Shown: positions 1 through 6,089 of the stretch, piece after piece
Layout: every line of letters starts with the position of its first letter
Numbering within the stretch: the first letter of the stretch is position 1
Assembly (NCBI GenBank): GCA_017991025.1
Contig: JAGNMT010000232.1
Location: forward strand, 1-6,161
Direction: 5' to 3'
DNA from: Verrucomicrobiales bacterium
GTDB taxonomy: Bacteria; Verrucomicrobiota; Verrucomicrobiia; Verrucomicrobiales; DEV007
Length of the DNA stretch: 6,161 bases
Made by a program: the position numbers and the translations under genes
The notes under the pieces: model-generated
What the model was told of the DNA's origin: nothing
What the model saw: only the letters and a program-made list of their open reading frames with translations
Database searches by the model: none

Positions 1-1289
1 AGATTATTCTGCTGATCGGTTCTCTCGTGTTTTACGGGTGGCTCTATTGGCCTGCCCTGTTTCTTCTCGGCGCCGTCATTGTGGTCAACTACGGGTTCTC
101 TCTCTGGATTGACTCCACCCCGAACAAGCGACAGGTGACGGCTTTTGCGGTAGCCGTAAATCTATGCAACCTCGGGTGGTTCAAGTATTCCTCGTTCCTG
201 GGAGAAACTCTCGCCCAGATCCTCAATGGTGTCGGGATTATGGTCGAGATTCCAGAGGGAAGCCTGTGGCTTCCACTCGGGATTTCGTTTTTCACCTTTC
301 AGGTGATTGGTTATCTGGTCGACATTAGCCGGGGGGAAATTCGCGCGGAGCGGGATTTTCTTCTTTTCAGTGTCTTTAAGTGCTTCTACGGGCAACTCGT
401 GGCAGGACCGATTGTGCGAGCAAAGGAATTTTTCCCGCAATTGCAGGAGCCCAGGAAATTCCGGGCGGACGATTTTCAACTCGGGATCTACCTTCTCATC
501 GCCGGTCTGGCGATGAAGATTTGTCTGGCGGACACGCTTTCACAGTTTGTGGATTTTGGTTTTTCGGACCCTTCGAAACTCGAAGTGGCCACGGCCTGGC
601 TCACCCTCTACGCCTTCTCCGCTCAGATTCTGAGCGATTTCTGGGGTTACTCAACTGTGGCGATAGGGCTAGGGCTGATGTACGGGATTACGCTGCCCCT
701 CAATTTCAACCTGCCCTATCTGGCCACCTCACTTCGCGAGTTCTGGCACCGATGGCACATCACTCTCTCCATTTGGTTGCGTGACTACCTCTACATCCCG
801 CTGGGCGGAAACCGGACCGGGCGGTATCGTAACCTCTTTCTGACAATGCTTCTTGGCGGTCTTTGGCACGGGGCGTCGTGGAATTATGTTCTCTGGGGAG
901 CCTGTCACGGAGCATGGCTGGTGCTTGAGCGTGTTGTGCCGGAGTTTCTCCCGAAGGGCAGGTTTTTTACGGTGGTAAAGTGGTTGCTGGTGGTGAATGG
1001 CGTCTGCCTTCTCTGGGTATTCTTCCGATCCCCTAACATTGACATTACCATCAAGTATTTCGCAGCATTGTTTTCGCCGCCCTATACGATGAAAAACTCG
1101 CCGCCCGACGATCTTATTCTTATCCTGATCGGGTTCGTCGCCTTCACGGCGATTCTGGGGAAATCATTGACGGACCGGCGTTTTCTGGATTGGGGGCTGG
1201 CGAGGCAGGTCGGGGTCACTTTCTTTCTCTTAGTGCTTATCCTCGCCTATGCGGATGCCCGCCTTGATTTTATCTATTTTGTTTTCTGA
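1..1289 (+). CDS. MBOAT-family membrane O-acyltransferase (AlgI-like), 5'-partial
   Basis: Integral-membrane enzyme of the MBOAT family. AlgI-type members move acetyl or other acyl groups across the inner membrane onto exported polysaccharides, usually with a periplasmic partner. The frame is open from base 3 to the TGA at 1287-1289 (428 residues) and has no real start: a GTG at 27 is in frame, but the codons before it read IILLIGSL, continuing into VFYGW, the usual hydrophobic N-terminal part of the family. Roughly 40-60 residues are therefore missing to the left. Family signatures seen are PLGISFFTFQ, QLVAGPIVR, LREFWHRWHITLS (FWHRWH at 741-758), LRDYLYIPLGGNR and LWHGASWNYVLWG. The presumed catalytic histidine is the CAC at 867-869. 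The C-terminus FIYFVF is typical. Many hydrophobic segments span the protein. No partner gene follows: the next gene is convergent. The substrate cannot be read from the sequence. Confidence 0.93.
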   Translation, partial: IILLIGSLVFYGWLYWPALFLLGAVIVVNYGFSLWIDSTPNKRQVTAFAVAVNLCNLGWFKYSSFLGETLAQILNGVGIMVEIPEGSLWLPLGISFFTFQVIGYLVDISRGEIRAERDFLLFSVFKCFYGQLVAGPIVRAKEFFPQLQEPRKFRADDFQLGIYLLIAGLAMKICLADTLSQFVDFGFSDPSKLEVATAWLTLYAFSAQILSDFWGYSTVAIGLGLMYGITLPLNFNLPYLATSLREFWHRWHITLSIWLRDYLYIPLGGNRTGRYRNLFLTMLLGGLWHGASWNYVLWGACHGAWLVLERVVPEFLPKGRFFTVVKWLLVVNGVCLLWVFFRSPNIDITIKYFAALFSPPYTMKNSPPDDLILILIGFVAFTAILGKSLTDRRFLDWGLARQVGVTFFLLVLILAYADARLDFIYFVF

Positions 1290-1294
1290 TATCC

Positions 1295-1319
1295 ATAAGG
1301 CGGGTTTGCTCCGCGTTAT
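1295..1319. terminator. Candidate bidirectional terminator hairpin between convergent genes
   Basis: The arms ATAAGGCGG (1295-1303) and CCGCGTTAT (1311-1319) pair at eight of nine positions around a 7-nt loop. The hairpin starts 5 bases after the acyltransferase stop and contains the stop codon of the opposing dehydrogenase (TAA, complement of 1316-1318). A GC core flanked by AT pairs can serve both strands. There is no long T-tract on either side, so efficiency is uncertain. Confidence 0.4.
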
Positions 1320-2341
1320 TGGTCCAGATGGATCACCGCCTTGCGCAGGCCGGGATCGGCAATTGTCATTGCAAATTTCTCCGGCACCTCCTCGAAGGCG
1401 AGCCGATGGGTGATCCACGGCCCGGTGTCGACCACCCCTGATTCCATCGCGGCGATGACCTGGGCGAACTCAGCCGAAGTCGCGTTGCGACTCGACATCA
1501 CGGTTAACTCACGGCGGTGGAAATGGGGATCGTTGAAAGTGATGTCACCCTGAAACAGCCCCACAAAAACGATACGGCCACCGTGAGCGGCAAGGTCGAA
1601 GGTCGATAGCATCGAGCCTCGATTTCCAGTGGCATCGAAAATGACGTCGGGAAGTAATCCTCCAAACGCCTCGCGGATCTCGCCGGGCAGATCCACTGCC
1701 GGATTCACGAGGACGGTGCCGTCGACGCCCATGAAATTTCGGCAGAAATCGAGCCGGGATTCACTGAGATCAGCGACGACGAGACGTTTCGTTTGCCCTT
1801 TCAGAAAAGTAATGACGCTCAAGCCGATCGGTCCCGTCCCGAGAACGAGCGCCGTCTCGGGAAAAGAGACAAGACTGCGATTTACGGCGTGTTGTCCGAT
1901 GCAGAGCATTTCCACCAGGGCTAGCTGGTCCATCGTAGCCGAGGCGGCCCGGTGGAGTTTGCGAATCGGAACGTTGATTTCCGGCCGCATGCCCCCGTCA
2001 CAATGGACGCCGAGGACGCGCAAGGACTCACAGCAGTTGCTCTTTCCCTTTTGCGAAGCGGGGGAGTTGGCGTCGTTCAAGTAAGGCTCGACGGCGACCA
2101 CTTCTCCCGGTTTCAGATGGGAATCCCCGTTGATCGAGACCACTTCAGCGCCGAGTTCATGCCCGAGAATGCGCGGATACTCGAAGAAAGGTTGGCGGCC
2201 GTGAAAGGCGTGGATGTCAGTGCCGCAGACACCGATCCGCCGGATGCGGATGCGGGCTTCTTCGGGAGCCGGATCGGGTAACGTTCCCCTGGAGGTTATG
2301 AATCGCCCCGGCTCAGTGAGAATGATCTGTGGTTGATCCAT
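1316..2341 (-). CDS. Zinc-dependent medium-chain dehydrogenase, RspB/sorbitol-dehydrogenase-like
   Basis: Cytoplasmic NAD(P)-dependent alcohol dehydrogenase of the MDR superfamily, 341 residues, normal for the family. The N-terminal catalytic fold holds the presumed catalytic zinc ligands Cys39 (GVCGTD), His61-Glu62 (LGHELG) and Glu144. The Rossmann fold has GTGPIG at 168-173 and Asp191 at the end of the second strand (VVADLSESR), which favours NAD over NADP. The segments GRQPFFEYPRILGHE and RRELTVMSSRNAT place it near RspB and sugar-acid or polyol dehydrogenases, but the substrate is not determinable. Oddity: three of the four usual structural-zinc cysteines are replaced (Asp90, Ser93, Ser96; only the Cys103/104 position remains). 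The ATG at 2341 is preferred: it starts 11 nt after the fumarase stop, and family proteins begin close to this residue. A GTG at 2368 would add nine residues and overlap fumarase. Probably co-transcribed with fumarase. Confidence 0.9.
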   Translation of the reverse strand: MDQPQIILTEPGRFITSRGTLPDPAPEEARIRIRRIGVCGTDIHAFHGRQPFFEYPRILGHELGAEVVSINGDSHLKPGEVVAVEPYLNDANSPASQKGKSNCCESLRVLGVHCDGGMRPEINVPIRKLHRAASATMDQLALVEMLCIGQHAVNRSLVSFPETALVLGTGPIGLSVITFLKGQTKRLVVADLSESRLDFCRNFMGVDGTVLVNPAVDLPGEIREAFGGLLPDVIFDATGNRGSMLSTFDLAAHGGRIVFVGLFQGDITFNDPHFHRRELTVMSSRNATSAEFAQVIAAMESGVVDTGPWITHRLAFEEVPEKFAMTIADPGLRKAVIHLDQ

Positions 2342-2352
2342 TGGCCGGGCAC

Positions 2353-3978
2353 TCACGCCACCGGGCACTGGTTAATCGCCTTAAAGAAGTCATTGCCCTT
2401 GTCATCGACCAGGATAAAGGCGGGGAATTTCTCCACTTCGATCTTCCAGACCGCCTCCATGCCGAGTTCGGCAAAATCGAGGACTTCGACCTTCTTAATG
2501 TGATTCTGTGCGAGGATCGCGGCTGGACCACCGATCGATCCGAGATAAAAGCCACCATGCTTTTTGCAGGAGTCCGTGACCTGCTGGCTGCGGTTGCCTT
2601 TCGCGATCATCACCATCGAGGCACCATGCGACTGAAAAAGCTCGACGTAGGGATCCATGCGCCCTGCCGTGGTCGGTCCGAAGGAACCGCTCGGCATACC
2701 TTCGGGGGTTTTGGCAGGGCCCGCGTAGTAGACGGGATACTCTTTGAAGTAGGCGGGCAACTCCTCGCCCCGCTCCATCATTTCGCGCAGTTTAGCATGG
2801 GCGATGTCGCGGGCCACGATGATCGTGCCGGTGAGCTCGAGAGCGGTCGTGACCGGATATTTTGAGAGGGTCTTGAGCGTCTCCGCCATGCCTGCATTGA
2901 GATCGAGAGGGACGCCGTGAAACTGATGATCCCGCCATTTGTCAGGGATATACTGCCCGGGATTGACCTCGAGTTGCTCGATGAAAACGCCGTCCTTCGT
3001 GATCTTCGCCTTCACCTGCCGGTCCGCCGAGCAACTCACCCCGAGGCCGACCGGACAACTCGCGCCGTGACGGGGGAGGCGGATCACCCGCACATCCAGA
3101 GCGAAATATTTGCCGCCGAACTGCGCCCCGATGCCGATGGCCCGTGCCTTTTCGAGGAGCACCTTTTCCATCGCGATGTCACGGAAGGCCTGGGCGCGTT
3201 CGCTCCCCTCTGTGGGAAGCTCATCGTAGTAGCGGGTCGAAGCGAGTTTCACGGTTTTCAGCGTGGCCTCGGCACTGGTACCGCCGACGACAAAGGCCAT
3301 GTGATAGGGGGGGCAGGCCGAGGTGCCGAGCGTCCGCATTTTCTCCACGGCCCAGTCGACGAATCGATCAGGGGAAAGGAGGGCTTTGGTTTCCTGATAC
3401 AGAAAGGTCTTGTTCGCCGAGCCTCCGCCTTTGGTGATAAAGAGGAATTCATACTCGGACCCGTCCGTCGCATAGAGATCAATCTGGGCGGGGAGATTAT
3501 TACGGGTGTTCTTTTCCTCAAAAAGAGTGAGCGGGGCGAGCTGGGAGTAGCGCAGGTTTTCCTCCTGGTAGGTTTTCCAGATCCCGGCGGAGAGGGACTC
3601 TTCGTCGTGTCCGCCGGTCCAGACATGCTGCCCCTTTTTTCCCATAACGATGGCCGTTCCGGTGTCCTGACACATCGGAAGAATTCCACGTGCGGCGATT
3701 TCGGCATTTCGCAGGAGTGTGAGCGCGACAAGCCGGTCATTGTCGGTTGCCTCGGTATCGTCGAGAATTGCCGCGACCTGTTTCAGGTGGGAGGGACGCA
3801 GCATGAAGGAGATATCATGAATCGCTACGTTCGCGAGACGGGTGAGAGTCTCGGGCGCGATCTTGAGTATTTCCTGCCCCTCGAAGGCGGTAACTTCCAC
3901 GCCTTCTGAGGTGATGAGGCGGTAGTTGGTCTTGTCAGGACCGAGCGGGAACGGCTTGTGGTAGGCGAAATCTGTCAT
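2353..3978 (-). CDS. fumA: Class I (iron-sulfur) fumarate hydratase, FumA/FumB type
   Basis: Catalyses the reversible hydration of fumarate to L-malate in the TCA cycle, in the cytoplasm. The 541 residues align almost end to end with E. coli FumA (548), which I recognise from the N-terminal FEGQEIL and SFMLRP segments to the C-terminal FPAFILVDDKGNDFF. Class I enzymes bind an oxygen-sensitive [4Fe-4S] cluster through three cysteines. The matching residues here are Cys103 (PMCQDTGT), Cys222 (ACPPYH) and Cys316 (GVSCSADR), all present. Other conserved blocks are KGGGSANK (183-190), LPRHGASCP (301-309), GPTTAGRMD (434-442) and GNRSQQVTD (461-469). The N-terminal alpha-type and C-terminal beta-type parts are fused in one chain, as in FumA. 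The ATG at 3978 matches the family N-terminus, and no earlier in-frame start lies close by. There is no clear ribosome-binding site. The dehydrogenase gene follows after 11 nt. The malate/fumarate role is very likely; the choice between fumA and fumB as a name is arbitrary. Confidence 0.97.
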   Translation of the reverse strand: MTDFAYHKPFPLGPDKTNYRLITSEGVEVTAFEGQEILKIAPETLTRLANVAIHDISFMLRPSHLKQVAAILDDTEATDNDRLVALTLLRNAEIAARGILPMCQDTGTAIVMGKKGQHVWTGGHDEESLSAGIWKTYQEENLRYSQLAPLTLFEEKNTRNNLPAQIDLYATDGSEYEFLFITKGGGSANKTFLYQETKALLSPDRFVDWAVEKMRTLGTSACPPYHMAFVVGGTSAEATLKTVKLASTRYYDELPTEGSERAQAFRDIAMEKVLLEKARAIGIGAQFGGKYFALDVRVIRLPRHGASCPVGLGVSCSADRQVKAKITKDGVFIEQLEVNPGQYIPDKWRDHQFHGVPLDLNAGMAETLKTLSKYPVTTALELTGTIIVARDIAHAKLREMMERGEELPAYFKEYPVYYAGPAKTPEGMPSGSFGPTTAGRMDPYVELFQSHGASMVMIAKGNRSQQVTDSCKKHGGFYLGSIGGPAAILAQNHIKKVEVLDFAELGMEAVWKIEVEKFPAFILVDDKGNDFFKAINQCPVA

Positions 3979-4125
3979 GTGATGAAAAGCAGTCGAACCC
4001 TTCCATCGCCCGGACCGCTTTGCAAATCGCCGCGTGGAAATGCGCCATACACGACGTACAACAAGGAGCTCACCGAAGGTCGTGAGACCTTCGGCGGCCG
4101 GTGCCTCAGCGCTACGAATCGGTAA
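3979..4125. other. 147-bp intergenic spacer between DUF3500 gene and fumarase
   Basis: This gap separates the DUF3500 gene from fumarase on the minus strand and must contain any separate fumarase promoter. I find no convincing -35/-10 pair. It contains the perfect hairpin listed separately. The plus strand is open as a 47-codon frame (3982-4125) with no ribosome-binding site and no recognisable product, which I do not call as a gene. Confidence 0.6.
4073..4094 (-). terminator. Perfect 9-bp hairpin downstream of the DUF3500 gene
   Basis: CCGAAGGTC (4073-4081) and GACCTTCGG (4086-4094) are exact inverted repeats around a GTGA loop, 31 bp beyond the DUF3500 stop codon. Read on the minus strand, the hairpin is followed by TGAGCTCCTTGTTGT, which is T-enriched but not a true T-tract. 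It may be a weak intrinsic terminator, an mRNA-stabilising structure between two operon halves, or part of a dispersed palindromic repeat. Confidence 0.42.
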
Positions 4126-5103
4126 TCACGCGCGCGGTTCTCTCGGCGTCTCGGGATCGGAGATATGTACCCAGGTATGCACATGCGGAGCGCCGCGGAA
4201 ATACCAGACCATGTGGGGGCCTTCCAGTCTCCAGTTATCCCAGATTCCGTCCTTGCCGAGGTCGCCCTCTTTATAAAAGCTGAGATGCAGGTCGTCGAAT
4301 CCGGCCTTCTCGACGAGTTTCATCGATTCGACCCGATCTACCTCCCGAAACGGCATCAGGAGATCGTTCAGTACGCCTCGAACCGCCGTTTTCTGGTCAG
4401 CGGTCATGTCGGCGGTGGCAAGACCGGGAAGGTCACCGGCCTGACGTTTCAATTGAATGGTCGAGGCATCGTCCGCCGCTTCCTTTTCCAGCAGGGCTGC
4501 TTCGCGCTGTTTGCCGTCGAGCATTTCAAAGACGCGGTTGGCACTTTGTGCCTGATACCAGTAGGCATTGCCTTTGTGCTCGGCGCTTTCGTTGAATCCC
4601 TCGGCGGCATGCCCGTAGAAAATCGGGCCGCCGAACGCTTTGCCCGCGACCGCGTCTCCATCAACGCGGCGGGTGCAATGGCGACCGGTGAGGACAAACT
4701 CCGATTTCCCGCTGCCGGGCTCGCCGAAAATGGCTATGGAGCAATCGCCAAATCCTTTCTGACCGCTGTCGTGTTCGACCTGGCCGATGACCTTGTCACG
4801 ATACGCTTCGCTGTGCAGACTGAGGAATATCTCCCGAACCATCGCATTCTGATCGGGTGTCAGAAAACTGCCGATACGCTGCTCGGTGATGTGCCAGTTG
4901 TTTGATATCTTGGACCTCAGCGGGTCGTCAAAGCCGAAAACAAGTGCGGCCCGCTGTGGCTCGGTCAGGGTATCGTAGAAAGTCTTGACGAGGTTTTCGG
5001 CCGTGGCGTCCCCGGCGGCAAAGCCGGGGATGGTTGCAAAGGGGGATGCGAGTGCGGCGGTGGAAAGAACGGAACGTTGCAGGAAATCGCGGCGATTGAT
5101 CAT
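4126..5103 (-). CDS. Tat-exported DUF3500-family protein of unknown function
   Basis: A 325-residue protein that I assign to the DUF3500 family; no biochemical function is known to me. The N-terminus MINRRDFLQ (twin arginine at 4-5), followed by a hydrophobic stretch to about residue 30 (GFAA), is a Tat signal. The protein is therefore probably exported already folded, perhaps with a cofactor. Conserved-looking parts are FGDCSIAIFG (118-127), TGRHC (139-143), GGPIFYGHAAEG (158-169) and the C-terminal GPHMVWYFRGAPHVH (295-309), rich in histidine and aromatic residues. Residues 127-134 (GEPGSGKS) match the Walker A pattern exactly, but there is no Walker B or other ATPase motif and the protein is exported, so chance is more likely. 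Cys121 and Cys143 could pair or bind metal (inference). The gene lies 20 nt after the cytochrome c gene, implying co-transcription. Its leader is C-rich with no ribosome-binding site. The ATG at 5103 is fixed by the Tat motif. Confidence 0.85.
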   Translation of the reverse strand: MINRRDFLQRSVLSTAALASPFATIPGFAAGDATAENLVKTFYDTLTEPQRAALVFGFDDPLRSKISNNWHITEQRIGSFLTPDQNAMVREIFLSLHSEAYRDKVIGQVEHDSGQKGFGDCSIAIFGEPGSGKSEFVLTGRHCTRRVDGDAVAGKAFGGPIFYGHAAEGFNESAEHKGNAYWYQAQSANRVFEMLDGKQREAALLEKEAADDASTIQLKRQAGDLPGLATADMTADQKTAVRGVLNDLLMPFREVDRVESMKLVEKAGFDDLHLSFYKEGDLGKDGIWDNWRLEGPHMVWYFRGAPHVHTWVHISDPETPREPRA

Positions 5104-5123
5104 GGGAGAGCAGGGGGTGGGGC

Positions 5124-5561
5124 TTAATTAGTGAGACTATCGAGGAAAGTGGTGAGATGAATGAGATCGGCGACGGAGAGCATTTCGACGAACTCGGGCA
5201 TGGGCGAGTTTTCCGCCTTCAAGTGGTCGCCAAGACGCAGCATCGCGACATGATATTCTTCAGCAACGACGTGATTCGGGTTCATGATCGCTTTGGCAAA
5301 GTCATCTCTTGTCCAACTGCTGTGAACGTCTCCGCCCAGTTCGATGACCAGGCGCGGAGCGAGTTCGACGGCGGGGAGCTTGGTCGCCCCGGCGCTGTGG
5401 CACTGATAGCAGCCCTTTTCCACAAAGAGCTTGAGTCCGCGTTCCTCTTTTCCGGGCGGGACGATTGTCTTCTGAGTCGCGGGATTTTGAGCGCTAGAGT
5501 CTATGGCGACGACGACTGAGAACAAGGCAGCGAGGGAGAGCAGGGGAATAGCGGACTTCAT
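5124..5561 (-). CDS. Secreted monohaem c-type cytochrome
   Basis: Small class I-like cytochrome c, 145 residues. A Sec signal peptide spans residues 1 to about 24 (MKSAIPLLSLAALFSVVVA, then cleavage near SSA-Q), placing it in the periplasm or anchored outside the membrane. The single haem-attachment motif CYQCH is at 51-55, preceded by GLKLFVEKG as in many electron-transfer cytochromes. The likely sixth haem ligand is Met121 in NSPMPEF, followed by the usual C-terminal helix (VADLIHLTTFLDSL). It is the first gene of the minus-strand cluster, and the DUF3500 gene starts 20 nt after its stop. The arrangement suggests it passes electrons to or from that protein, but no enzyme partner is proven. 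The ATG at 5561 gives a complete signal peptide. Confidence 0.92.
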   Translation of the reverse strand: MKSAIPLLSLAALFSVVVAIDSSAQNPATQKTIVPPGKEERGLKLFVEKGCYQCHSAGATKLPAVELAPRLVIELGGDVHSSWTRDDFAKAIMNPNHVVAEEYHVAMLRLGDHLKAENSPMPEFVEMLSVADLIHLTTFLDSLTN

Positions 5562-5568
5562 TTGCGAG

Positions 5569-5597
5569 ACTCTACCGTTTTTGAGATCTCCCGTAAA
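5569..5597 (-). promoter_or_regulatory. Candidate promoter for the cytochrome c-DUF3500 operon
   Basis: On the minus strand, TTTACG (complement of 5592-5597) and TAGAGT (complement of 5569-5574) are separated by exactly 17 nt. Each matches four of six positions of the sigma-70 -35 and -10 consensus. Transcription would start within a few bases of the ATG at 5561, giving an almost leaderless message, in line with the missing ribosome-binding site. The match is weak, so this is a candidate only. Confidence 0.22.
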
Positions 5598-5601
5598 TAC
5601 C

Positions 5602-5625
5602 GAAGTCAGCGCATTTCTTGACTTC
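5602..5625. promoter_or_regulatory. Operator-like inverted repeat upstream of cytochrome c
   Basis: GAAGTCA (5602-5608) and TGACTTC (5619-5625) are perfect inverted repeats separated by 10 bases. They lie about 40-65 bp upstream of the cytochrome ATG and just upstream of the candidate -35 box. Two 7-bp half-sites on nearly the same helix face suit a dimeric regulator, probably an activator from this position. The regulator is unknown. Confidence 0.35.
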
Positions 5626-5868
5626 TGACTACGGAATCACGGAAAGGGGCGTGCCTGCCACTGCAACCCAACCCTGTGTAGTCCCCGACCTGACCCTATC
5701 CGGATCCGCTTATACCTCCGTGAGTCGCAGCAAATTCTTGTCTGCGGATAGCGCGGACCTGAGGGAAGGGAAAGATTAGGTCAAATTCCAAGGCCCGAAT
5801 GCCCCGGATTAAGCGCTATTTGGGGTGCCTGTCCGGTTTTTCGATTTTGCGTATTCTGAGTTTTCTGG

Positions 5869-5941
5869 TAGGGACGCACCGCCGGGGCGTCCGCATCGGT
5901 GTCCATGGTTCAAGGGCGGACGGTTCGTCGAACCGTCCCTA
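5869..5941. repeat. REP/MITE-like palindromic repeat element with two hairpins
   Basis: The ends TAGGGACG (5869-5876) and CGTCCCTA (5934-5941) are perfect 8-bp inverted repeats bounding 73 bp. Inside are two hairpins. The first has 6-bp arms GGACGC (5872-5877) and GCGTCC (5887-5892). The second is a perfect palindrome with 10-bp arms GGACGGTTCG (5918-5927) and CGAACCGTCC (5929-5938) around T5928. This build is typical of dispersed non-coding palindromic elements. Only one copy is visible, so its repetitive nature is inferred. Confidence 0.6.
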
Positions 5942-6089
5942 GCGCGCGTCGCGCCAGAATTCGGGCAAGCCCATGTTTCATTGAAATGTGGCCGCAATCC
6001 CGTGCCATTCAGGACTGACTGCACCCTGCACTCGCCCATTTTCCCCACCTTCTTATTGACCTTCCCCCGCCGCGCCGCCACACTCGACC

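Larger units (their letters stand above)
5562..6089. other. About 530-bp region without a supported gene
   Basis: Open frames here on both strands lack recognisable proteins or good starts. The stretch contains the candidate promoter and operator of the cytochrome operon at its left end and the palindromic repeat element at 5869-5941. In between (5640-5830) I see only weak repeats: GTGCCTG at 5651-5657 and again at 5825-5831, and GACCTGA at 5687-5693 and 5756-5762. The last 150 bp are the presumed 5' region of the rightmost gene, with TTGACC at 6056-6061 as a possible lone -35 box. Confidence 0.6.

Noticed and set aside
27..29. GTG as the start of the acyltransferase
   Set aside because: The in-frame codons before it encode typical family sequence, so the gene begins upstream of the window.
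2342..2368. GTG at 2368 as the start of the dehydrogenase
   Set aside because: It would overlap the fumarase end by 16 nt and add residues not typical for the family. The ATG at 2341 fits the usual N-terminus better.
2917..3909. Long open frame of 330 codons on the plus strand
   Set aside because: It is wholly antisense to the fumarase gene, whose protein is recognisable along its full length. The plus-strand translation has no family features. GC-rich codon structure explains the open frame.
3982..4125. Plus-strand small frame of 47 codons filling the 147-bp spacer
   Set aside because: No ribosome-binding site and no recognisable product, and it covers a hairpin repeat. Its near-perfect fit to the gap is notable but not evidence of coding.
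4165..4905. Open frame of 246 codons on the plus strand
   Set aside because: It is antisense to the DUF3500 gene, which has a Tat signal and family motifs; the plus-strand product is unrecognisable.
6056..6084. Promoter for the rightmost gene with TTGACC as -35
   Set aside because: The -35 box is good, but the bases 17 nt downstream (CACACT) are a poor -10, so I do not call a promoter.
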